Shown in pieces: positions 5,968-14,206 of a stretch of DNA of 33,687 nucleotides. The stretch is from JAFGBZ01 sp043817715. Lineage in GTDB: Archaea; Iainarchaeota; Iainarchaeia; Iainarchaeales; JAFGBZ01. A program made the position numbers and the translations under genes. The stretch covers positions 1-33,687 of the forward strand of contig JBDRGO010000071.1 in NCBI GenBank assembly GCA_043817715.1. Reading direction: 5' to 3'. Below the pieces are notes generated by a model. It was not told the origin of the DNA. It did no database searches and saw only the letters and a list, made by a program, of their open reading frames with translations. Numbering within the stretch: the stretch's first letter is position 1; every line of letters begins with the position of its first letter.

Positions 5968-8829
5968 ATGCTTAAAAGAAAATATCTGATTGTTGCAATG
6001 TGCTTTTTTGCTTTATTGTTAATGGCGGCAATCGGCGCATTGGTTTTCACTTTTTTGCAGCCGGCATCTTCCGGAATTGAATGCAGTGACACCATTATTC
6101 CTAATGCGGAAAATTACATCGAAGTGCCGAAAACAATCCCTTCAAAGCTGTTGCAGATTAATTCAATGGAATTAATTGTTCTTGCAGATGCAGGCGAATT
6201 TGAAGAAATTAAAGGAATTCTTTCAAAAACAATGGAAATTGAAATTGAGTATGTTTCCCCCGAAAACTTTGATTCAAAGAAAAACAATTCATTGATTTTA
6301 ATTGTTTTTGGATTTGACAGCAGTGAAACATTAAAGGAAATAGTGAAAGGAATCCTTTCAGAAGAAGAGCTTGCATTAGCTGAAAAATCAATTAAGCCTT
6401 TTTCATTAATAAAAGAAAACTCTTTCATGGAAAACCAGCAGATTGCACTGTATTTAGGAAAAGATTCAAGTGAGGCACTGGAAATACTGGAAAAAAGCTT
6501 TAATCCAATGACAAAAGAAGAGCTTGAAAAAAAAGTAATTGCTGTTGGCGGGGCAAAACAGCATTTTGAAGAGGAAATGAACACAGAAAAAAAAGACACA
6601 AGCCCTCTTCAAAGCATTATCGGTTTCTTTTCATTAGGGACAATTTCATTTGATTTTGAAGAGGATATAACAGAACTAAGCGATGAAATGATTGAATGGT
6701 ATCAGGACAATTACGGTGACATAGATGAAGAATACCCAAGCTATATATGGGATACAGTTAACTGCATTATTGTTGCCATGGGAGGAGAGCCATGCGATGC
6801 CCAGAATGCAGTATACGTTGTCGGGCTTATCGGGGACAGCGAAGGAATTTATCCAATAGATTACGGGGACAGAATTCCTGAAGAAAAAGTATTAATGAAA
6901 CAGTATCTTGGATTACTGCTCCCGTTCATTGACTGGGGCCATACAACCGAAGAAGAAATAGTGGAAATGTCTGGATTGCTGGACATTGATTTCAGTGATA
7001 CTTCAAAAGAAGGGCAGGAATTAATCAAAGGAAATTTTCCCAACTGCTATACTTACAAATTAATGCATGCCTGGATTATGAGGCCAACGCATGGGACAAG
7101 CCAGTATGAATACTTTCATCCGGAGTTAATTGAAATAATTCTTCCAAGATGCTATATTCCTGAACAGGCAATTTATTTCAACATAGTATATGAGGTAGAG
7201 TATGCGGCATACTACAAAATATGGGGAATAACAAACATGGGCCCCTATATCCTTGATGACTGGTACAAGTATAATTCAACATTTCTTTTTACTAAGCCAA
7301 ATATTTTTCCAAAACAAATAACTGATGAAACAAACACCGCATGGCTTCTGACTTCAATTCAATTAAAATTAATGCAGAAACATTTCCTGCAAGAAAACGG
7401 GTATTTATGGCCTTCAGAAAATTCAAGCTACTGGGAAAAAACTCAAACAACCGGAATTGAATGGCCTGAAATCACTTCATTAAATGACATTAATGAAAGC
7501 ACGACATCTTTTTTTCAGGTGACAAGGGCTACAAGAATCAATACAAATTACACGCCATGGCATAAAATAAAGCTTGAAAACAAAGAAGCATGGAAATATG
7601 GCAGCGATTATGCTGAAAAAGAATTTGTGGAAAAATACCTTTTAACTGAACAAAACTTTTTTGTTGAAAGGGCGGGATGGATTGAAGTCACTGCGCCTTC
7701 ATTCAGCTTGTCAGATGACCCATTCAAGGAATGGTATGTGAACGGAGCAAAGGCAGTGAGTTCCGATGACATTATTTTATTTGGTGATGCTGAGCCAAGA
7801 AAAATAAAAATCCAGATGAATAGTCCCAAAACAATTGAGGCAAAATTCAGACCAGATTTTTCAATTGAAGTACCTTCAAATATTTATATTACACAAGGTG
7901 AAACAAAATACTTTGACTTAAATATTTCATCAATAATCGGAACACAAAAAGATGTTATAATAGAGGTGCTTCAGAATGATTCGAATTTATTAATTGAATT
8001 AGATAAAACTGGGTTTACAGGAATTAATGCAAACAGCAAACTAACTTCAAAATTAAATATTACAGTTCCTTATTCTGCTCCGCCAAAAACTTATGAATTA
8101 AAAGTAAAGGTTTCAATCGGGAACACAGTTGAAGAAAAAACAATTACTGCATATGTTAAATTAAAGGACTGGGGATTTTATTTCAATGCAGTTAATGCAT
8201 TAAAATTAATTAATGCAGGACAAAGCGCTTCATATGATGTTGAAATTCAGTCAATAGATGGATTCAATCTGCCAATTAATTTTTTAGTTGAAAACCTGCC
8301 TTCAGGCGCAAATTATTCCTTAAGCGAAAACCCATGCATTCCAACAGCTAATGGAATAAAAACAATCCATTTAACAATAACCACTTCTTCTTCAACTCCA
8401 ATGGGTTCATATCATCCAAAAATAATTGCAAGCACGGAATGGAGAAGAAAGTTTTCAAATGCAGTATCAACCACTTTTGTCACTTTAAATGTTACAAGAA
8501 GCACTGCAGCAGGAGAAGATTTTACCATAACACTGAATCCAACAACAGTCAGTGTAAACCCTGGAGGAACAGGAATAATTAATGTAACCCTTACCCCTTC
8601 TTCTGGATTCAATTCACTTGTAACATTATCAACTGATAATTTGCCTGAAAATGCAGGAGCAGCATTTAATCCAGCAAATTCAGTTGTGCTTCAAAACAAT
8701 ACTCCCGTAACAATTACAATAAATATTACCACCAGCGGAACAACTCCTTTAGGAACATATAATTTTTCAGTTAATGCAATCGGAGGAAACAGCTCGCATG
8801 CAAAAATAGGGAGCATAACAATCAGGTGA
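5968..8829 (+). CDS. Giant surface protein with C-terminal Ig-like domains
   Basis: A 953-residue protein with an N-terminal signal or anchor helix (about 7-30). Residues 35-200 have an alternating helix/strand pattern (MELIVLADAGEF, LILIVFGFD). Residues 200-570 are aromatic-rich with no family I recognise. GWIEVTAPSFSLSDDPFKEWYVNG (570-595) resembles the short GW-type modules of secreted proteins. About 627-953 holds three beta-sandwich repeats, the last containing NPTTVSVNPGGTGIINVTLTP and GTYNFSVNA, of the kind found in archaeal surface proteins. No C-terminal anchor is seen. The start is ATG at 5968 after a TATTTAATTT box. It probably forms part of the cell envelope; any enzymatic role is unknown. 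Confidence 0.85.
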   Translation: MLKRKYLIVAMCFFALLLMAAIGALVFTFLQPASSGIECSDTIIPNAENYIEVPKTIPSKLLQINSMELIVLADAGEFEEIKGILSKTMEIEIEYVSPENFDSKKNNSLILIVFGFDSSETLKEIVKGILSEEELALAEKSIKPFSLIKENSFMENQQIALYLGKDSSEALEILEKSFNPMTKEELEKKVIAVGGAKQHFEEEMNTEKKDTSPLQSIIGFFSLGTISFDFEEDITELSDEMIEWYQDNYGDIDEEYPSYIWDTVNCIIVAMGGEPCDAQNAVYVVGLIGDSEGIYPIDYGDRIPEEKVLMKQYLGLLLPFIDWGHTTEEEIVEMSGLLDIDFSDTSKEGQELIKGNFPNCYTYKLMHAWIMRPTHGTSQYEYFHPELIEIILPRCYIPEQAIYFNIVYEVEYAAYYKIWGITNMGPYILDDWYKYNSTFLFTKPNIFPKQITDETNTAWLLTSIQLKLMQKHFLQENGYLWPSENSSYWEKTQTTGIEWPEITSLNDINESTTSFFQVTRATRINTNYTPWHKIKLENKEAWKYGSDYAEKEFVEKYLLTEQNFFVERAGWIEVTAPSFSLSDDPFKEWYVNGAKAVSSDDIILFGDAEPRKIKIQMNSPKTIEAKFRPDFSIEVPSNIYITQGETKYFDLNISSIIGTQKDVIIEVLQNDSNLLIELDKTGFTGINANSKLTSKLNITVPYSAPPKTYELKVKVSIGNTVEEKTITAYVKLKDWGFYFNAVNALKLINAGQSASYDVEIQSIDGFNLPINFLVENLPSGANYSLSENPCIPTANGIKTIHLTITTSSSTPMGSYHPKIIASTEWRRKFSNAVSTTFVTLNVTRSTAAGEDFTITLNPTTVSVNPGGTGIINVTLTPSSGFNSLVTLSTDNLPENAGAAFNPANSVVLQNNTPVTITINITTSGTTPLGTYNFSVNAIGGNSSHAKIGSITIR

Positions 8830-8867
8830 AAAAAATGAAGGCAGGAAGCAATAACTAGGTGAATAAA

Positions 8868-10982
8868 ATGAAAAAAAAATTATTGATTTTGATTTTTTTA
8901 ATGGTTTTATTTATTTCAAGCAATGTTGTTGCTTCAAATTGCGGATGGTTTAAAACAGCAGGATTTGGGAATGCAGACAGGATTCTTTGTTTGCTGAAAA
9001 CAAATACCGGGACATTGCTTGCAGGTACAGGACCATATGGAGCAATACTGAAATCAGCAGATAATGGAAACAACTGGCAGAGTTATTCAAGCATTTCAAA
9101 TACTGAAAAAGTGAATTCGCTGATTCAGACAAGCGATGGCTCAATTCTGGCTGGAACTGAATCAAAAGGAATATTTAAATCAAGTGATGGAAGTTCATGG
9201 GCTCAGTCAGGTTTAACAGGAATAAGTGTTTTTGATTTTTTTAAAAACGGAAATGAAATTTATGCTTTGGCAGGATTAAGTGTATTCAAATCAAGTGATA
9301 ATGGAAACTCTTGGGCAAACCTGGGAAATATATGGGTTACTTCAATGAGTGTAAATAATATTAATGCAATTATTGTAAGCAATGGAATTATTTTTGTTGC
9401 CGGAAGCGCGACGGATTATGTTGATTTAACACAAAAAGGATATGTGTTCAGTTCAAGCGATAACGGAGCCACCTGGACTGCGCATTATTTAAGCGGAAGC
9501 AGAAAAACAAGGAGCATGCTTCTTGCAAGTGATGGAAAAATTTATGCAGGAACTGAACCAAATGGAAGTGTATTTGTTTCAGGAGATAATGGCGCTAATT
9601 GGAATGGAATTAGTTTAAGCGGAGCAGAAGGAATTTATTCTCTTTTTCAAGCAAGTGATTCAGTAATTTATGCAGGCACAATGTGGAATGCAGAAATATT
9701 TAAATCAAATAATTCTGGTCAAAGCTGGGAAAGCATGGGATTATTGCCTGAAGCAATAAATGTTTATTCATTAAACCAGGCAAATGATGGGCAAATAATT
9801 GCTGTTACAAGGCCGGAATCAGATATATTCAAATTCAATTGCATTAATTCTGCTCCAATAGCTGATGCAGGAAATGACTTGGATGTTGAGCCTGATTCAA
9901 ATGTTTCATTGGATGGAAGCAATTCAGTTGACCCTGAAGGCGATGCAATAAGATATTTCTGGACGCAAATAAGCGGAAGCACCTTGAATTTAAGGGGAGC
10001 CAATACTTCTGCTCCAAACTTTACTGCAGGACAAGCAAATGAAATTTATGTTTTTCAATTGATTGTAAAAGATGATTCTTCTGCTGAATCTGATCCAGCA
10101 GAAGTCAGCGTCACTGTTAAAGGCTCATGCAATGAAGGCGAAACAGAGGAATGCATGGATTCTGAGGGATGCGAAGGAACAAGGGAATGCAGGGAAGGAA
10201 TATGGGAATCCTGCATTAAAAATATTGGAGTGTGCTCTGCTGGCGAAAAAATCCCTTGCTTTCCTAAAATAAACAGAAAAGAATGCACAGGAATTACAAG
10301 CTGGAGGGAATGCAATTCCTGCGGAACTGCTTTCAATGAATGCGATTCAAATGGCTTTGAATGCTGTTCAGGGGAAGAAATTCCATGCACAATAAATGGA
10401 TGTGGCGGAGTAAGGTTATGTGAAAATGCGGTTTTAGGGGACTGCTTTAAAACTGATTTAAGCTGTAAAGAAAAAATTCCTTGTGAAAATAATGAAAAAT
10501 GCAGGGACAACGAAGAATGCAGTGAAGGAAAATGCAAAGTAATTGAATGCGAAAAAGGAAAAATTCCTAAAGAACATGAATGCATTGAAGTAAGCAAAGA
10601 AGAAGAAATTCTTTATTACTTAGAAAAAGCTTTGGATGAAACTTCAAAAAATGATTTTGAGGAAGCAAAAAGGCTTTTAGGAAAAGCAAAAAAAATTGCT
10701 GAAGAAATGAATGACCAGAAATTAATTGATTTCATTAATAATGCAATCAATTCAGTGAACAGCGGAAAAAAAACTGAAGGAAGGGACTGGATTATTGAGG
10801 CAATAAACCATTTGCTGGGAAAAGAAAAAAAAGAACTGATTCCGATAATATTCATTCAAATAGGGCTTGCATTGCTTGCACTTATTTCATTGATTTTATT
10901 AATCATAACAATAGCATTTTTCATTTTGTCACAAAAAAAAGAAAAACAAAAAGCAGAACAAGAGAAAAAAAATAAAAAATAA
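8868..10982 (+). CDS. Surface beta-propeller/PKD protein with C-terminal membrane anchor
   Basis: About 704 residues. The ATG at 8868 is preferred because AGGTGA sits just upstream; the GTG at 8859 is probably part of that site. Order: signal peptide ending near VVAS; six or seven sortilin/BNR-type blades (SSDNGNSW, SSDNGATW, SGDNGANW, SNNSGQSW) to about 325; a PKD-like domain (APIADAGND…SVDPEGD…FWTQISG) at 327-420; a Cys-rich stretch to about 575; charged helices about 580-650; one membrane helix about 660-690; and a Lys-rich tail inside the cell. It follows the previous gene by 38 bases, so the two are likely co-transcribed. It is probably an adhesin-like or ligand-binding envelope protein; the ligand is unknown. 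Confidence 0.88.
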   Translation: MKKKLLILIFLMVLFISSNVVASNCGWFKTAGFGNADRILCLLKTNTGTLLAGTGPYGAILKSADNGNNWQSYSSISNTEKVNSLIQTSDGSILAGTESKGIFKSSDGSSWAQSGLTGISVFDFFKNGNEIYALAGLSVFKSSDNGNSWANLGNIWVTSMSVNNINAIIVSNGIIFVAGSATDYVDLTQKGYVFSSSDNGATWTAHYLSGSRKTRSMLLASDGKIYAGTEPNGSVFVSGDNGANWNGISLSGAEGIYSLFQASDSVIYAGTMWNAEIFKSNNSGQSWESMGLLPEAINVYSLNQANDGQIIAVTRPESDIFKFNCINSAPIADAGNDLDVEPDSNVSLDGSNSVDPEGDAIRYFWTQISGSTLNLRGANTSAPNFTAGQANEIYVFQLIVKDDSSAESDPAEVSVTVKGSCNEGETEECMDSEGCEGTRECREGIWESCIKNIGVCSAGEKIPCFPKINRKECTGITSWRECNSCGTAFNECDSNGFECCSGEEIPCTINGCGGVRLCENAVLGDCFKTDLSCKEKIPCENNEKCRDNEECSEGKCKVIECEKGKIPKEHECIEVSKEEEILYYLEKALDETSKNDFEEAKRLLGKAKKIAEEMNDQKLIDFINNAINSVNSGKKTEGRDWIIEAINHLLGKEKKELIPIIFIQIGLALLALISLILLIITIAFFILSQKKEKQKAEQEKKNKK

Positions 10983-11042
10983 TTTACCAATAAAAAATAA
11001 TTTACATTACTCTTCTAATCCAATAAAAGCAAAAAAAATAAT

Positions 11043-12965
11043 TTATCCTGCTCCGCCGCCTCCACCGCCGCCCCCTCCTCCGCCTCCACCGCCAAATCCG
11101 CCTGAACCAGAAGAAGCAGTTGCTGTGGAAAAAGCTGAAGAAAAAGAGGAAAAACTTGAACTAAAAGCTGCGGCATTAAATGCAGCAGAACCAATAAAAA
11201 TTGAGGAATTATATTCACCATGATAATTCTTGAATACTTCACCCATTGCTTTCTGAACTTTATCAGCAACACCTAAAGGAATTGCATAAACAAGATACTG
11301 TTCCCATAAAGGAAGCATATGAGGAGGCACTTCCTTTAAATTGCTAAAATCATCAAGAAATTTCTTTAAATTCATCCATTTAGCATAATGCAATGCACCT
11401 TTTTTTGAGCGGTTAGGCAATGCATCAGGAAATAATGCAACCAAATAAACTGCTCCAATTAGGATAATAAAAAATACCCATGAAGCAAATAAAAATGCAA
11501 GAATTGAAATAACTGCAGTTCCAATAATGTATTGAATTATTCCATTTGATTTAGAAAATAATTCCTGTTCTTCTGCTTGTTTTTTTACTGCATCCTGCCA
11601 GCCCTTAAAAAACTTTTGCATTTCAGATTTTTTATTCAATAAATAGCTTTTTAACTCCGATAAAAGAATTTCATTCGGAGTATTATCCTCCTTGAATTTC
11701 GTTAAAATAAATCCTTCAAATTTTCCTTTTGCTGCATCCTTAATCAATTCAAAAAGCAGTTTTTCACTTTCAGGCAATCCTTCTGCAGAAGAATCAATTA
11801 TATGAATTTTAAATTCAGATGAAGACCAAAAATTTCCTTCTTTTATTTGCTCTAATTTAAGTTTTCCTTTTAAACATAAATGCATTAATTCCGCACTTAA
11901 CTGATTTAAATCAGGCTTTTTCGTCCATTGCTTCATTAAAGCATTAACCACTGCAGGACTGTAATCATATGGAATTTCACGTTCATAAATTGCATTGTAA
12001 TCAATTTCATGCTCTCTTCCAAACAAAAACCAGATAAAAACAAAAACAAGAATCTGCAAAAACATTAATGCAACAGCAATAAAGTTTTGCGTTAACAAAA
12101 AAGAAACCATTGAACCAAGAAAAATAACAACAAAACATACTGCTAAAGGAATCCTAAAAATCAATTTATTTGAATTAATGGATAAAAAAATCAATGAAAA
12201 ACTTGAAAAAAACAAAACAATAACAAAAAACGAAAACAAGCCCAGAATAGAATTATCATTTTCTTCTGATTCAAAATAATTTTCTTCTTCCTGAATTATT
12301 TTCTGCAAACCTACTCCGCTTTTCTGGATTGCATTTTCTTTTGATGAAAGCATTGAAACAGGGAATGCAGTGTGGATTTCAACAAATTGATTGCTTGGAA
12401 TATTGAATACTTGAAATAAAATTTTTTTGTTTTCTTCAATTAACCCTAATTTTCCATTGATTTCAGGATGCCCCCAAATATAAACTGAATTGGAATCAGT
12501 TACAATTGAAGGCAATTCAATCCATCCATATAATTCACTTAAAGGATAATCCCATCCTTTGCCCCATACTTTCCAGTTTAATTCGGCGACATCAGAATAA
12601 GCAGTAATTGCATTGATTAAATTATATTTGATTGTGAAAGTTCTTTTTTCATTTTCAGCTGAATAAAACCATTTAATCCTTGAATTGTTCCCGTAATTGC
12701 TTAATTCAAACCTTAAAGGAGTTTCATTTTCAAAAACCTGAATATTGCTTATTCTCCATTCGCCTTTAGGAATATCCCTGTAAGCAAAAGAAAAACCCCC
12801 GTTGAAATTAAAAGAAATTTTTTCTTCAACATTAATTGAGGAATCAGGATTGATTTTCATGTAAATTTCGGCTTTTGGAAGAGAATAAGATTTAGCCAAA
12901 GCAGGAGTTAAGAATAAAATAAAAAAAAATAAGATTAATAAAAACTTGAAACTCTTTTGATTCAT
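11043..12965 (-). CDS. DUF2207 membrane protein with poly-glycine tail
   Basis: About 640 residues from the ATG at 12965; an upstream TTG at 12989 is less likely because no ribosome site precedes it. A signal peptide (ending TPALA) leads into an extracytoplasmic beta domain (YSLPKAEIYMKINPDSSINVEEKISFNFNGGFSFAYRDIP), the hallmark of DUF2207 (YciQ-like). Then come a cluster of membrane helices, a cytoplasmic part containing the family's second motif (DYSPAVVNALMKQW), another pair of helices, and a tail ending in about 14 consecutive glycines. The glycine tail is typical of the family. Function is unknown across the family. It is convergent with the propeller gene and divergent from the next gene. 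Confidence 0.92.
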   Translation of the reverse strand: MNQKSFKFLLILFFFILFLTPALAKSYSLPKAEIYMKINPDSSINVEEKISFNFNGGFSFAYRDIPKGEWRISNIQVFENETPLRFELSNYGNNSRIKWFYSAENEKRTFTIKYNLINAITAYSDVAELNWKVWGKGWDYPLSELYGWIELPSIVTDSNSVYIWGHPEINGKLGLIEENKKILFQVFNIPSNQFVEIHTAFPVSMLSSKENAIQKSGVGLQKIIQEEENYFESEENDNSILGLFSFFVIVLFFSSFSLIFLSINSNKLIFRIPLAVCFVVIFLGSMVSFLLTQNFIAVALMFLQILVFVFIWFLFGREHEIDYNAIYEREIPYDYSPAVVNALMKQWTKKPDLNQLSAELMHLCLKGKLKLEQIKEGNFWSSSEFKIHIIDSSAEGLPESEKLLFELIKDAAKGKFEGFILTKFKEDNTPNEILLSELKSYLLNKKSEMQKFFKGWQDAVKKQAEEQELFSKSNGIIQYIIGTAVISILAFLFASWVFFIILIGAVYLVALFPDALPNRSKKGALHYAKWMNLKKFLDDFSNLKEVPPHMLPLWEQYLVYAIPLGVADKVQKAMGEVFKNYHGEYNSSIFIGSAAFNAAAFSSSFSSFSSAFSTATASSGSGGFGGGGGGGGGGGGGGAG

Positions 12966-13018
12966 ATTAAACAAAATTAATAAATACAAGGTTTAATTTA
13001 ATTCTTGTGGTTTAATTT

Positions 13019-14206
13019 ATGGTTGAAATGAGGCTAAAAAGCAGAGCAATATTCATCGCTTTCATTTTATTTTTCTCAATTTCATGCTTTGCTGTTTCAT
13101 ATGAAGAATTACCAAAAGCAATTGAAGTAATTGGCGTAGTACAAAGCAATGGAGAAGTTTTATGCACTGCAAAAATTCATGAACATGCTACTTTGAAATA
13201 TTTAGAACAAAAAACCTTTGAGGACTATTATTATTTGACTTTATTTGATGCAAAAGGAAATGGATTTATAACATATGAATTTCCTGTTATGCTAGAGGAA
13301 TTCAGAGAAGGAAAATGGATTGAATTAGAGCATTATCCGTTTCACTTAATTATTCCATTTGAAGAAAATGTTTTTGACATAAAAATCGCAGGATATGATG
13401 AAAAATTAAAATGCATTATTGTTCGTTCACCTAATGCTCCAAAAATTGAAATTAAAACCCCTTCCAGCGGAGGAACTTGGGAAGAAGTTCAAAAAATTGA
13501 ATGGGAAATGAGCGATGAAGATAAAGACTGGCTTTTAGTTGATGTTTATTGGGCAGACAATACTGGTTTGGGATGGGAACTACTTGAAAAAGAAGTTGAC
13601 GGCACTGAACTGAATTTAATTAATCCAGTGCAAGCAACAAGAATTAAAGTTGTTGCAAATGACGGATTTAATTCAACTGAAAGCATAGTGGAAAGTTCAA
13701 AAGCAGAAGGAAATATTAATTCAGAAATTGAATTTGAAGAAAAAAAAGAATTTCATATGACTAATCAAGATGATGTAATTGATTTAAGTAAATTCATTTA
13801 CGGCCCAATAGGGAAACCTGATGGAAATGGAGGAGATCCTCCTCCAATTGATTTAATGGAAATAATTTTTTGGGTTGTTGGATTAATTGTTTTAATTGGA
13901 GTGATTGCATTAATTGGAGGACTAGGTTATTTAAGAAAAGGAAAAACTAAAAAAGAAATCCAAAAAACTGAAACAAAAGAAAAAGCAAAAAAAGTTGAAG
14001 TGAAAAAAGAAATCCAAAAAAAAGAAGTTAAAGAAAAAATTACTGAAATTAAAAAAGAAAAAACAATTGAACCGGAAAAAGAAATCCAGAAAGCTCATTC
14101 ACAAAAAGATTACAGTGATGCAATGAAGGTTTTAAGAAAAAGATTTGCTGAAGGAAAAATTTCAAAGCAGGAATTCAATGAAAGAAAAAAGGAGCTGGAA
14201 ATATGA
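13019..14206 (+). CDS. Exported membrane protein with SHOCT C-terminus
   Basis: A 395-residue protein with an N-terminal signal (to SISCFA), a beta-rich extracytoplasmic part with an Ig-like stretch (PNAPKIEIKTPSSGGTWEEVQKIEWEM), a membrane helix at about 278-303, a 55-residue Lys/Glu linker with repeated KKEIQK units, and a C-terminal SHOCT motif (about 363-395: SDAMKVLRKRFAEGKISKQEF). SHOCT is a short helical module found at protein ends, thought to mediate oligomerisation. The tail is 48 nt identical to that of the gene at 18812-19207. ATG at 13019 or 13028 could be the start. Its stop overlaps the next ATG (ATGA), so the two are translationally coupled. Confidence 0.85.
   Translation: MVEMRLKSRAIFIAFILFFSISCFAVSYEELPKAIEVIGVVQSNGEVLCTAKIHEHATLKYLEQKTFEDYYYLTLFDAKGNGFITYEFPVMLEEFREGKWIELEHYPFHLIIPFEENVFDIKIAGYDEKLKCIIVRSPNAPKIEIKTPSSGGTWEEVQKIEWEMSDEDKDWLLVDVYWADNTGLGWELLEKEVDGTELNLINPVQATRIKVVANDGFNSTESIVESSKAEGNINSEIEFEEKKEFHMTNQDDVIDLSKFIYGPIGKPDGNGGDPPPIDLMEIIFWVVGLIVLIGVIALIGGLGYLRKGKTKKEIQKTETKEKAKKVEVKKEIQKKEVKEKITEIKKEKTIEPEKEIQKAHSQKDYSDAMKVLRKRFAEGKISKQEFNERKKELEI

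Noticed and set aside
10055..10597. 180-codon minus-strand frame, His/Ser-rich
   Set aside because: Antisense to the Cys-rich part of the propeller/PKD protein; its odd composition mirrors Glu/Cys codons on the other strand.
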